A stretch of DNA of 64,000 nt from CAWDDG01 sp963801065 (GTDB lineage: Bacteria > Actinomycetota > Actinomycetes > Jiangellales > Jiangellaceae), in NCBI GenBank assembly GCA_963801065.1, contig CAWDDG010000004.1, forward strand, positions 545,636 to 609,635, given 5' to 3'. The notes under the pieces are model-generated. The model saw only the letters and a list, made by a program, of their open reading frames with translations. It made no database searches and was not told the DNA's origin. The position numbers and the translations under genes were made by a program. Positions 17,131 through 26,174 of the stretch are shown one piece after another (positions within the stretch are counted from its first letter, which is position 1; every line of letters begins with the position of its first letter).

Positions 17131-17376
17131 ATGGGGCGGGACATAGCCGGGTGGGGTTGCCTCGCGATCGGGCTCGCGCTGGTGGCCCTGCACATCTACA
17201 CGACGCTCAGGCCGCCATCTCCGGCTGTGCAGGTCACCGAGGGTGTCCAGGCGATCGCCGAGAAGCTGGCCGAGAAGGCGCCGAGCCTGGCCGGTGCGCT
17301 CGCCTTCGTTTTCCTGGGCCTGGTAGTTCTGGGATACCTCGACGTGTCGATCGCTGCAGGAACCTCGACCGAGTAG
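17131..17376 (+). CDS. Small membrane protein with two predicted helices
   Basis: 81 residues. Hydrophobic segments at about residues 7-23 (GWGCLAIGLALVALHIY) and 53-71 (LAGALAFVFLGLVVLGYL) flank an amphipathic stretch (QAIAEKLAEKAPS). No family recognised. It lies 88 bases upstream of the NTPase/protease cluster on the same strand, so co-transcription with it is possible but not shown. Confidence 0.6.
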   Translation: MGRDIAGWGCLAIGLALVALHIYTTLRPPSPAVQVTEGVQAIAEKLAEKAPSLAGALAFVFLGLVVLGYLDVSIAAGTSTE

Positions 17377-17464
17377 CCCCGGATAGAAGTCGCCCGGGAG
17401 GTATCTGACGGCCCTCCGCGCGCTCTCCTTGTCGACGGTTCGTCGGGGGAAGCAGGGGGCTGAC

Positions 17465-18598
17465 ATGCCTCTAAGCGAACAAGAATGGACCCTGGTCCGG
17501 TGCCTCGTCGTCGACCATCTGGTCGCGACGGCGAATCCTTACGCCGTCCTCCAGATGTACTTCCCGGACGAGGTCGACAGCTGGCGCGTCACCCCCGTGG
17601 CGAGTGATAACGCCGACACGTTGGTGAACCAGGCCAAGGCGGCCGGCCTCGCGGGCGCTGCACCGCTCGCGATCCGGCTGCTCGACACACTCTCCGGGCT
17701 CAACGAGATCCAGGTCCTGCCCGAGATCCACAAGTTGACGGCATACCTGGAACGGCTGCGGGCCGAGAAGGCCGCGCTGGAGCACGACGATCCGTACACC
17801 GCGTGCGTCCTCACGGGGTCGGGCGAGGTGTTCATCGACCGCCAGCCCGTCCGGGCGTCGATCCGGCAGCTGGTCGATCCGCCGTCGGGCATCCCCGAGC
17901 CACTCGTGCTCCGGGTGACCGGTGAGAACGCTGCGGGCAAGTCATACACGTTCTCCCTGCTCCAGCATCTGTCCGAGCGGTGCGGCCTGCAGCCGGCCCG
18001 GGTCATCGTCGGCAAGACCAGCACGGCCGAGGACGTTCTGCGTGACCTCGCCGTCCGCATCGCCCAGCCGGGAGCACGCCCCGATCCCGTCGACGACCCG
18101 ACCAAGCGGCTGCGTTACTGGGCGCTCTGGCTGGTGGAGCAGGCACGGCGCTCCTCGCCGACCCGGCCGTGGTGGTTCGTGATCGACCAGTGCAACGACC
18201 TCGACGCGGGATCCGAGGTGGTGGAGCTCATCGCACAGCTGGCCATCGCCATCGCCGAGATGACGCCCGCACCCACCGAGCGGCGACCCAGGCTCGTTCT
18301 CCTCGGCTACGGCGACGAGCTCGCCGATCTGCCGCTGCCACCCAAGCAGATCCATCCCGACGAGGTCCGCCGGGCCAGCGAGACCGATGTGGAGGCGTTC
18401 TTCACCCAGTTCTTCCGCGAGGCGACGAAGCGGAAGGCAGGGGCCGCCGCACTCGACGAGGCGCTGTTGGGCAAGCACGTCGCAGTCGCGGTCGAGCAAG
18501 TCATCCGCGAGGCCCAGAATGCCGAGCGGGCTGGCGGCTCGTACATGCGCGCCCTCTCGCGGTCCGCAGAGGGGGCCCTCGATGTCTTCGCCGCTTGA
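17465..18598 (+). CDS. Conflict-cluster gene 1: helical adaptor-like N-terminus + P-loop NTPase
   Basis: 377 residues from the ATG at 17465, which has AGGGGG eight bases upstream; a TTG at 17429 would give a longer product but is less likely. Residues about 1-80 form a helical module (SEQEWTLVRCLVVDHLV, DNADTLVNQAKAAGLAG, PLAIRLLDTL) resembling effector-associated adaptor domains (EADs). An NTPase follows with Walker A GENAAGKS at 153-160 and a Walker B-like hydrophobic strand WWFVIDQCNDLD near 236-247. The C-terminal half is helical. The Walker B has D-Q instead of D-D/E, so hydrolysis may be slow or absent. It overlaps the STAND gene by 17 bases. Likely role: nucleotide-controlled switch or scaffold in the cluster (inference). 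Confidence 0.72.
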   Translation: MPLSEQEWTLVRCLVVDHLVATANPYAVLQMYFPDEVDSWRVTPVASDNADTLVNQAKAAGLAGAAPLAIRLLDTLSGLNEIQVLPEIHKLTAYLERLRAEKAALEHDDPYTACVLTGSGEVFIDRQPVRASIRQLVDPPSGIPEPLVLRVTGENAAGKSYTFSLLQHLSERCGLQPARVIVGKTSTAEDVLRDLAVRIAQPGARPDPVDDPTKRLRYWALWLVEQARRSSPTRPWWFVIDQCNDLDAGSEVVELIAQLAIAIAEMTPAPTERRPRLVLLGYGDELADLPLPPKQIHPDEVRRASETDVEAFFTQFFREATKRKAGAAALDEALLGKHVAVAVEQVIREAQNAERAGGSYMRALSRSAEGALDVFAA

Positions 18599-21587
18599 AC
18601 GGTCTCCCGAGGACTTCGCCGCTCGTCTGCAAGAGCGGCTGCAGACGCAACGGTCCGACGATTCCGAGCCGGCACCGCAGCGGCTGGAGTACCGAAAGGC
18701 GGCGGCGCTGCTCACGAGCTTCGATCCGACGACGCTCAGGCGGCCGGGTGACCAGGCCCCCGGCGGAGCTGTCCTCCAGCTCGTCGACGACTGTGTGACG
18801 CGCGGTGGGCGGTCAGGTGCGGCCTGGTCGCTGCGGCCCGATGTCCGTGAGCGGGCGCTGCGCTCGTTCACCGGGCCTGACGAAGCGTTGCGCGCGCTGG
18901 AGGAGAACGCCGCGAACCATCCGGAGCAGAGCACCGAGCGCGCCGCCCTCGCCTACCTGCGGGGAGGGGCGCCCACCCTCGAAGCTCTGGACATGGACAC
19001 GCTGTGTCACGTCCGCGAGGCGGTGGGCTGGCTCGCCCTCGTTCCCGGCGTCACAGGGCTCCCTGCGGAGGACGAGCTGCAGAACCTGGTCGAGAACCGG
19101 CGGCTCCTCGAACCGCTTGAATCGCTCCTCCGGCACCGGTTCGAGGGGCGGACCCGAGAGCTGGAGCAACTGCGGGTGCACGTCGGCATGCTGCCCGCGA
19201 CGACATGGCGGGGGAAGGCTGCCGAGGTCGGCCGCGCGGTGTCCGGACGCCTCGGCCGCGACCGCTCACTGATGCCGTTGGTGGTGTTCGGGCCGGGCGG
19301 CATCGGCAAGAGCACGCTCGTGGCCCGCTTTCTGCTGGACCACGTGACCGCCCGCACGTCCGACTTCCCTTTCGTCTACGTGGACTTCGAACGGGTGACA
19401 GTCTCGATCCACGAGCCGATGACCATGATCGTCGAGATGGCACGGCAGCTGGCCGTTCAGTACCCGCGCGACGCGAAGACCTTCTCGGCGTTGGCGGCCC
19501 GGTCACGGGCGGCTGCGAGGCGGCAGCGCGAGGAACAGGACCAGACGGACGAGTGGCAGGCGATCGCGACGACGCGGACGCTGGGCCGGGAGGTCCACCA
19601 CCAGTTCTATGTGAGCGCCCGCGACGAGGATGCCCGCGCGGCCGCGGAGCTGGGAATGGCCATTCGGATCGCCACCAGGTGGGCACCGGAGGACAACCGC
19701 CCCTTCCTCATCGTTCTCGACTCCTTCGAGGAGGCCCAGTACCGCGCTTCTCCGGTGCTGGACCGCATGTGGGCGATGCTCAACGCGCTCACGAGCACCT
19801 ACCCCGACACGCGCGTTGTCGTCGCCGGACGGGCACCGGTCGCGCATCCCAACGTCGCCCTCGACGACATCCCGACCCTCGAGTTGGGGGAGCTCGACCG
19901 CGAAGCGGCGGTGAGCTTCCTGACGTCGCGCGGAGTCACGGACCCCGTCGCACGTGCCCTCGTCCAGCGCATCGGCGGCAGCCCACTGAGCCTGCATCTT
20001 GCCGCGAACGCTGCCCTCCGCATCGGTACCGACGGCAACTCCGGCGACTGGATCGAGACCGTCCCCGCCCGGAGGCGGCGGCTGTTCGGGTCTGTCGACG
20101 ACATGCTCATCCAGGGAGTCCTCTACGACCGCCTGCTCAAGCACATCACCAACGACGACGTACGCCGGCTCGCCCATCCCGGCCTGGTCCTGCGCCGCAT
20201 CACCCCGCAGATCATCCGCGACGTGCTCGCGCCCCACTGCGGGGTTGACGTACCGAGCCTCGAACGGGCCCGGGAACTGTTCTCGAACATGGCCCGGGAG
20301 CTGGACCTCGTGGACCAGGTGGCGCCCGACGTCCTGCGTCACCGGCAGGACGTCAGACGGGTGATGCTGCGCCTGCTCGAGAAGGACAAGACGTCGGCCA
20401 GCCGGGCGGTGGAGCGCAGTGCCGTGGCGTTCTACGCGAGGTCCGGCGACCCGAAGGACCGCGCGGAGGAGCTCTACCACCGGCTCCGTCTCGCCGAGGA
20501 CATGCGCGAGATCAGCCGCCGCTGGACGCCGGAGGCGGCTCTCTACCTTGCGAACGCCGAGGCGGAGCTGCCGGCGCGGAGCGCCAGGCTGCTCACGCGG
20601 TTGAGGCAACAGGTTCCCGACGACCTGGTCGACGAGGCCGAGCAGATCGAGTGGGAACGGAGCACCGCCGCCGAGGTCGAGAACCTGCTGGCCCAGGGGT
20701 TCGTGAGCCATGCCTTGGCCCGGCTGACGGAGCGCCGGCCGTGGACCACGTGCAGCCCGCTGCACCCCCTGCTCGCCGACACCCTCCTCCGCAGTGGCCG
20801 GCTGGGCGAGGCCCAGCGAGCCGTGTCGGAGGCTCTCGACGAGCCGGGCGTGGAGCGGTGCGGTGACGCCTACTTCGAGCTCCTCCTGGTCTCGGCGCAG
20901 GTCGCCGCCGTGGCCGGAGACACCGAGGGAGCCGACGGCGACCTGCGTCAGGCCGAACGCGTGGCTACCAGTCTCGGCCGGGAGCTCGACGCGCTGGGCG
21001 CGATGCTCCAGCGGGCGCAACTGCACGCGTCGATCCGAAGTCCGGACGAGGACGAGGCCGACGCAGCGCTGGCTCGCCGGGTCGAGTCACTGCCCGAGCA
21101 GACGCTCGCCAGCCGTCCTACTCTCTTCCGGGCGATCGCAGCGGAGGTCGGGGAACGCAGACCGCGAGTACTCGCCCACGCTCTCGACCTGGTCGGCCTG
21201 CCGGACAGCTCGGAACGGCCGCTGGCGACCCTGGCGAACGCGATCGTCGGCGCCCTCTCCGCCAGGCAACCGGCCATTGCCGAGATCCTGCGGCGCCTTG
21301 GCCGTACCGTCCCGCTTCGAGAACTGGACGAGGACGCCGAGGTCCAGGACGTCCTCGGGCTGCTCGAGCAGGCGCGCCGCGGTGGCGTGCTCGAGAGGCT
21401 GGCCAAGGAGCTGTTGACGATCAGGGACGACAGCGGCCACCTGCGCTCCGGGATCGCGGCGGCGATGTCGGCCCCGGCCGCGACCTTCGAGCCGGCGCCC
21501 GGCGCCGCCGGCGGCCGGTCGCCGCAACCCCCGCAACCGCCGCCGCCACGAGCCGAGGCTGATGATGGCGACGTACCTCGAGCCTGA
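18582..21587 (+). CDS. Conflict-cluster gene 2: STAND-type NTPase with helical repeat tail
   Basis: 1001 residues from the ATG at 18582, which overlaps the preceding gene. Residues 1-190 are a helical N-terminal region. Walker A is GPGGIGKST at 237-245. Walker B is FLIVLDSFEEAQ near 375-386, followed by VVVAGR (sensor-type Arg about 417) and GGSPLSLHLAA at 465-475, the G-x-P motif that marks NB-ARC/NACHT-like STAND ATPases. Residues about 540-950 are alpha-helical and TPR-like (repeated A-x-x-x-L-R-x-G patterns such as LLADTLLRSGRLGEAQRAVS). The last 30 residues are Pro-rich. STAND proteins are signal-gated oligomerising switches. Here the partners are two downstream proteases, so this is the probable sensor and hub. 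Confidence 0.85.
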   Translation: MSSPLERSPEDFAARLQERLQTQRSDDSEPAPQRLEYRKAAALLTSFDPTTLRRPGDQAPGGAVLQLVDDCVTRGGRSGAAWSLRPDVRERALRSFTGPDEALRALEENAANHPEQSTERAALAYLRGGAPTLEALDMDTLCHVREAVGWLALVPGVTGLPAEDELQNLVENRRLLEPLESLLRHRFEGRTRELEQLRVHVGMLPATTWRGKAAEVGRAVSGRLGRDRSLMPLVVFGPGGIGKSTLVARFLLDHVTARTSDFPFVYVDFERVTVSIHEPMTMIVEMARQLAVQYPRDAKTFSALAARSRAAARRQREEQDQTDEWQAIATTRTLGREVHHQFYVSARDEDARAAAELGMAIRIATRWAPEDNRPFLIVLDSFEEAQYRASPVLDRMWAMLNALTSTYPDTRVVVAGRAPVAHPNVALDDIPTLELGELDREAAVSFLTSRGVTDPVARALVQRIGGSPLSLHLAANAALRIGTDGNSGDWIETVPARRRRLFGSVDDMLIQGVLYDRLLKHITNDDVRRLAHPGLVLRRITPQIIRDVLAPHCGVDVPSLERARELFSNMARELDLVDQVAPDVLRHRQDVRRVMLRLLEKDKTSASRAVERSAVAFYARSGDPKDRAEELYHRLRLAEDMREISRRWTPEAALYLANAEAELPARSARLLTRLRQQVPDDLVDEAEQIEWERSTAAEVENLLAQGFVSHALARLTERRPWTTCSPLHPLLADTLLRSGRLGEAQRAVSEALDEPGVERCGDAYFELLLVSAQVAAVAGDTEGADGDLRQAERVATSLGRELDALGAMLQRAQLHASIRSPDEDEADAALARRVESLPEQTLASRPTLFRAIAAEVGERRPRVLAHALDLVGLPDSSERPLATLANAIVGALSARQPAIAEILRRLGRTVPLRELDEDAEVQDVLGLLEQARRGGVLERLAKELLTIRDDSGHLRSGIAAAMSAPAATFEPAPGAAGGRSPQPPQPPPPRAEADDGDVPRA

Positions 21588-22689
21588 CGAGCTCGACCCC
21601 GTGCGCGATGCGGCGATCGGAGCGTTCGCCGACCCGCACTGGCGCCCGCTCCTGTTCGACGCCGTCCTGCCCGCGTATGTCGCGACGCTGCCCTACCTCC
21701 CGTCCCCGGCGATGCAGATCACCTCGGACCTGATGAGGATGAACGGTGTCGAGCGGTTGGTCGACGGGTCCGTCCCGCTGCAGGTCTGGCTGAGCAACGC
21801 CGCCCGGCTGACGCTGGAGCCAGGACCCAGAGCGGCGTTCCAAGCCGCGCTCGACAGCGTCGCGACCCAGGCCTCGGGGGAGCCGGACCTGGGACCGGCC
21901 GCCGATGTCACCGAGCTGCAAGAGGAGATCGTCTTCCAGGACGACACGGTTCCGTTCGGTTACCTCGCGCAGGGCGCCACGGCGGGAGTGTCCGTCGGGC
22001 GGCTCACCGTCCCGCCGTACCAGGACGGCGTGCGGAAGAGCACGCCACTCGGCGCCCCTGCCAACCCGCACGGCGGCACCGGTTGGCTGATCACGCCCAC
22101 GCTCCTCGTGACCAACCACCACGTGCTCAACGCCCGGTCGGCCGTGGAGGGGCCGGCGGCGCGCGCCAGCGACGCAGACCTGGCCCTGCAGGCGGCGGGA
22201 ACCGTCGTCCGCTTCGACTACGACACCGAACAGGCGAACGGCGTCGAGATCGGCTGTTCCGAGGTCGTCGCCTGGTCTCCCGAGCTCGACTACGCCGTCC
22301 TGCGGCTCGCCGACGCACCCGGACGCCCGGCCCTTCCCGTCCGGCCGGCCGCTCTGGACGCGACGCTCGAGGACAACGTGGCGGTCAACGTGATCCAGCA
22401 TCCGGACGGCAAGGCCAAGCGCATAGGGCTGCGCAACAACATCGTGCACGGCACCAGCGAGCGGGACATCCGGTACTTCACCGACACCCAGCGCGGGTCG
22501 TCGGGGTCGCCGGTGCTCACGGACGACTGGGTGGTGTGCGCCCTGCACCGGGGCTCGCGTCGGGTCGACGTGAAGTTCCAGGGCAAGACCAGCGCATACG
22601 TCAACGTCGGCACGCAGATATCGGCGGTGCTCTCCGACATGGAGGCGCGGTACCCGGCGGCGCACGGGGAGATCCGGGCGTTGCCATGA
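21562..22689 (+). CDS. Conflict-cluster gene 3: adaptor-like N-terminus + trypsin-fold serine protease
   Basis: 375 residues, overlapping the STAND gene by 26 bases. Residues 1-100 are a helical module (LDPVRDAAIGAFADPHWRPLLF, MRMNGVERLVDGSVPLQVWL) with the look of effector-associated domains. The chymotrypsin fold follows with a full triad: His187 in VTNHHVLN, Asp243 in ELDYAVLRL and Ser314 in RGSSGSPVL. GTGWLITPTLLVTNHHV is typical of V8/HtrA-like proteases. There is no signal peptide or PDZ domain, so it acts inside the cell. The adaptor suggests recruitment by the NTPase of gene 1 or 2. Confidence 0.85.
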   Translation: MMATYLEPDELDPVRDAAIGAFADPHWRPLLFDAVLPAYVATLPYLPSPAMQITSDLMRMNGVERLVDGSVPLQVWLSNAARLTLEPGPRAAFQAALDSVATQASGEPDLGPAADVTELQEEIVFQDDTVPFGYLAQGATAGVSVGRLTVPPYQDGVRKSTPLGAPANPHGGTGWLITPTLLVTNHHVLNARSAVEGPAARASDADLALQAAGTVVRFDYDTEQANGVEIGCSEVVAWSPELDYAVLRLADAPGRPALPVRPAALDATLEDNVAVNVIQHPDGKAKRIGLRNNIVHGTSERDIRYFTDTQRGSSGSPVLTDDWVVCALHRGSRRVDVKFQGKTSAYVNVGTQISAVLSDMEARYPAAHGEIRALP

Positions 22690-23792
22690 CAGAGGGGGAT
22701 TCAGCCATGACCAGACGGTCTCCGGTGGCCACCGACGCGGCCACGATCTTCACCGACCTCGATGCAGTCGCCCAGCGCGCACGCGAGCGTGCCACGGCCG
22801 AGCTCGAACAGCAGGAGTCCGTCGAGGAGTTGCCGCGGGACGGCTCGGCCGCGGTCGCGGTGGGCCGCGCGGTGCGCGAGCTACGCGGCGCGGTTCTTGC
22901 CGACGGCGCGGTGGGGCTGGAGAAGCTGTCCAAGGACCCGGACGCCGATCTGACCGAGCAGGAGCAGTTCGGCCTCGAGGCGATCGTGCTGCTCGAGGGA
23001 CGACCGGCTCTGCCCGTACAGGGTGGAGACTTCTGGCCGCCGCCGGAGGAGTGGACGAGCCTCGTCGACCAGCGGGCATCGATCAGGGAGTCGATCTCCC
23101 GGGTGGGACGCATCGACGTCTCGGGCCATCCCGACCTCGACTGGGTCGGGACCGGGTTTCTTGTCGCTCCGGACGTCGTGATGACCAACCGCCACGTCGC
23201 GGTCGAGTTCAGCCGCCGCGACGGCGACGGCTGGAGGTTCATGAGCGGCCGGGGTGCCCGTCTCGACCTGCTCGCCGAGCTCGGCAACACCCGTGCGGTG
23301 GACTTCGCCGTCACCGAGGTCGTCGGCGTGCACGACGACGACGACGTCGATCTCGCCCTCCTACGCGTGGAGCCCGTCGGACCGAACGACGCCGCGCTGC
23401 CTCCGCCCCTCCGGATGGCGGGGACCGCCCCCGGCGACGTCGTCGGTCGCCCGGTCTATGTCGTGGGCTACCCGGCGTGGGACGGGAGGCGGAACGAGCC
23501 CGAACCGATGCGGCGCATCTTCATGGACGTCTACAACGTCAAGCGGCTGCAGCCGGGCATGACCACGCAGTCGCCGACACCGGAGGCCGTGCTCAGGCAC
23601 GATTGCTCGACGCTGGGCGGCAACAGCGGATCGCCGGTCTTCGACCTCACGACGCACGTCGTCGTGGGCCTCCACTTCGGCGGTCGCTACGGGGTCGGAA
23701 ACTATGCGGTGCCCCTCTGGCGGCTGGCGGCCGACCCCCTCGTCGCGTCGGCCGGTCTCGACTTCGTCGACGTCACGACCTTGCCGGGATGA
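22686..23792 (+). CDS. Conflict-cluster gene 4: second trypsin-fold serine protease
   Basis: 368 residues from the ATG at 22686, which overlaps the stop of gene 3 in an ATGA junction; an in-frame ATG at 22707 is an alternative. The N-terminal 140 residues are helical and charged with no obvious adaptor resemblance. The protease domain has His170 in VVMTNRHVAVEF, Asp222 in DDVDLALLRV and Ser314 in GGNSGSPVF. It differs clearly from the gene 3 protease around the triad, so it is not a recent duplicate. RHDCSTLGGNSGSP is the form seen in V8-like glutamyl-type enzymes. Two proteases in one operon suggest a cascade or two substrates. Confidence 0.87.
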   Translation: MTEGDSAMTRRSPVATDAATIFTDLDAVAQRARERATAELEQQESVEELPRDGSAAVAVGRAVRELRGAVLADGAVGLEKLSKDPDADLTEQEQFGLEAIVLLEGRPALPVQGGDFWPPPEEWTSLVDQRASIRESISRVGRIDVSGHPDLDWVGTGFLVAPDVVMTNRHVAVEFSRRDGDGWRFMSGRGARLDLLAELGNTRAVDFAVTEVVGVHDDDDVDLALLRVEPVGPNDAALPPPLRMAGTAPGDVVGRPVYVVGYPAWDGRRNEPEPMRRIFMDVYNVKRLQPGMTTQSPTPEAVLRHDCSTLGGNSGSPVFDLTTHVVVGLHFGGRYGVGNYAVPLWRLAADPLVASAGLDFVDVTTLPG

Positions 23793-23805
23793 CGGCGGCC
23801 CCGAC

Positions 23806-25242
23806 ATGGTCGCGATCGTTGACGTGCACTGTCACACCTTCAATGCCGACGACCTGCCCGTGCGCGGCTTCATCCGTCGTCTGCACCTGCGAAACGTCCC
23901 ACTCGGCGCCGCGCTGGCGGACCTCGTCGACCGGCTGATCCAGGGCACCGCCCCTGACCACCGATCGGACCTCGCGCGCCTGGATACGTTACTTGCGCCG
24001 AGCGAGATGCTGGAGACGCTCGACGTGGCTCCACCGGTGCTCGCAGAACCACCAGAAGCGTTCGAGCACGAGGTCGACCTGGCACTCATCGAGCTCGAGG
24101 GCCAGGATCCGGACCTGATGCTGCGCGTGGGCGGTGCGATCGCCGACGAGGAGGCACTAGCGGGCGCGACCGAGGGACTGGAGAGCGTCAGCGACCTGTG
24201 GCGGAACGCCCGCAGGGCCGTTCGATGGGTGAAGCTGTTCGGGCGGTCGCGCCTCGACCTGGTGGCCGACTACGTGCGCACATTCGACGACGAGGTCGAC
24301 CTCGTGACGCCCTTGCTGGTCGACCTCGGTACCGGTCTCGGTGATGCCGCCAAGACAAGCGTCCGCGAGCAGGTGGTTCTCTTCGAGAAGCTGAGTAGGG
24401 CGAGCATGCTGGGGGTACTGCCCGACGGCGGCAGGGCACACCTCCACCCCTTCGTGGGCTTCGACCCGATCCGCGAGCTCCGGGCGCGGCGGACGGACGA
24501 CATCACGACCCCGTTGGACGAGGTGCGGACGGCCGTCCTCCGGTACGGCTTCGTGGGCGTGAAGGTCTACCCGCCGATGGGGTGGCGGCCGAGCGGCAAC
24601 CAGCCTCGTCCGGGAGTCGGGGAGGCCGACGCCGGGGAGCTCGACCGCATCGTCGACGACCTGGCGACGTGGTGCGAAGCCGAGCAGGTTCCGATCACCG
24701 CGCATTGCGCCGACTCCAACTACGCCGATCCGCTCTTCGAGGGCTTCGGCCGGCCGGACGACTGGCTGCCGGTGCTGCACCGCCATCCCGACCTGCACGT
24801 CGACCTCGGCCACTTCGGCGGTGCCGCGGCGAACGAGCGGGATGACGGGTGGCCCTGGACAATCGCCAGAGCGTGCGAGCAGCTGCCGGGGCTCTTCGCC
24901 GACGTCGGCAACCATCGCATCCACGACCGTCAGCTCTCGGAGGCCTACCTCGGCATGATCGAGCGCATGTTCGGCGAACCTGCGACGGCGGCGATGGCGA
25001 AACGGATCATGTACGGCTCGGACTGGTTCATGCTCGCGATCCATCCACAGCACGAGCGGTTCCTTTCGGCATACCGCGAGCTCTTCGGGCGGTTCGGAGC
25101 TGAGCGCACGGCTCGCTTCCTGGGGGCTAACGCGCTCTCGTTCCTGGGTTTCGACGACCCGTCGAACAAGAACGCGCAGCGGCTGCTCGCGCGCTACGAG
25201 CGGTTCGCTCCCGATCGGACGCCCACGTGGCTCGCGCGTTGA
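23806..25242 (+). CDS. Conflict-cluster gene 5: metal-dependent amidohydrolase (amidohydrolase_2 type)
   Basis: 478 residues from the ATG at 23806, 13 bases after gene 4. A TIM-barrel hydrolase with apparently complete metal ligands: His8 and His10 in VDVHCH, Lys253 in GVKVYPPMG (position of the carboxylated Lys or its substitute), His300 in ITAHCAD, His336 in VDLGHFGG and Asp406 in YGSDWF. It is longer than usual amidohydrolase_2 enzymes because of an insertion at about residues 20-210 rich in helices. Relatives hydrolyse or decarboxylate small ring compounds. Linkage to proteases and STAND genes makes a nucleotide- or metabolite-destroying effector conceivable, but this is inference. Confidence 0.83.
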   Translation: MVAIVDVHCHTFNADDLPVRGFIRRLHLRNVPLGAALADLVDRLIQGTAPDHRSDLARLDTLLAPSEMLETLDVAPPVLAEPPEAFEHEVDLALIELEGQDPDLMLRVGGAIADEEALAGATEGLESVSDLWRNARRAVRWVKLFGRSRLDLVADYVRTFDDEVDLVTPLLVDLGTGLGDAAKTSVREQVVLFEKLSRASMLGVLPDGGRAHLHPFVGFDPIRELRARRTDDITTPLDEVRTAVLRYGFVGVKVYPPMGWRPSGNQPRPGVGEADAGELDRIVDDLATWCEAEQVPITAHCADSNYADPLFEGFGRPDDWLPVLHRHPDLHVDLGHFGGAAANERDDGWPWTIARACEQLPGLFADVGNHRIHDRQLSEAYLGMIERMFGEPATAAMAKRIMYGSDWFMLAIHPQHERFLSAYRELFGRFGAERTARFLGANALSFLGFDDPSNKNAQRLLARYERFAPDRTPTWLAR

Positions 25243-25273
25243 GCAGAGATGCATCCGAGAAGGGGCTCGACGT

Positions 25274-25754
25274 TCAGTGCAGCAACGCTTTGAGAAGGAT
25301 CAGGAAGGCGCCGAATGTTCCGGCGACCAGACCGGCACCCAGACTCGACCCCCACCCCTGGCCCCGGCGGCGCATCGCGACGGTACCCACCAGCACGAGC
25401 ACGACGACGCCGGACCACATCGCAAGTTGCACCGAGGTGTCGTCCTCGAGCAGGCCCAGCACTCCCGCGGCGAGCAGGCCGAGCGGCACGATCGTCGCCT
25501 CGAGCATCCCGACGTCTCGCGCCACGATCGTGCGCAACGCTTCGCGCGAGCAGGGCTCGCTCACCCCGGTCGGCCTGGACACCGGCGTAGATGTGGGCGG
25601 CCCAGAACACGACGATCGAAGCGCCCGCCAGGACGAGGACGTTGACCGGGCCCCGGGAAGCCGGGCGGAGCGCGCCCGCGGCCGTGCGTGGCCTGGGCGA
25701 GCGGGTCGGTGCCGGCGATCGGTTTCGGCTTCTGGCAGACGGATGCGTCGCCAC
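25274..25754 (-). pseudogene. Four-helix membrane protein, frameshifted
   Basis: The first part, from the ATG at 25754, reads VNVLVLAGASIVVFWAAHIYAGV and then loses its sense. In the neighbouring frame the protein continues from about 25560 with SREALRTIVARDVGMLEATIVPLGLLAAGVLGL, AMWSGVVVLVLVGTVAMRRR and GLVAGTFGAFLILLKALLH to a stop at 25274. Together they make one protein with four transmembrane segments. The break coincides with a CCCC run at about 25563-25566. Either the gene is inactive or one base is wrong. A second, truncated copy of the same family lies at 58190-58390. Not recognised as an enzyme. Confidence 0.7.
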
Positions 25755-26174
25755 GACACCTAGGTCGCCCCTCGACCGCTCCGGTGTCGGATAACCCGCG
25801 CTTGTGTGATCGCTCTCGTACGAATCACGGCAGAATCTCGAAATAGGAGTCGCTTTGAGCCGTTATGCCAGGCAGCAGGAACCATTCTGCCTTTATTCGT
25901 ACGAGCGTGAGCCAAGGACGCGGTAGCCGACGTCCACGGCGATGTGCGGGTCGTGAAAGCCGTAGCAGAGGGCCGCCGCCATGAAGGCGACCGTGCGTCG
26001 TTCCCCCAGCGCGGCTCAACACCACTGCACCCGATCGCGATGAAGCGGCGGCCACGGCACCGGCGTCGTGGGCATCGCAGCCACGGTTGGGGATGTTCCG
26101 GTGTCGCCGTGAGCGGAGTACGTTCAGCCGTGATCGGCCATCTCGGATCTGCCGCGTAGGGAGAAGGGCACGAT
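25755..26174. other. Interval without an identified gene
   Basis: No convincing complete gene. On the minus strand, stop at 25893-25895, there is a 45-residue open stretch whose last part (CYGFHDPHIAVDVGYRVLG) looks protein-like rather than random, so it may be the 3' end of a decayed gene. I cannot name its family. Confidence 0.4.
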
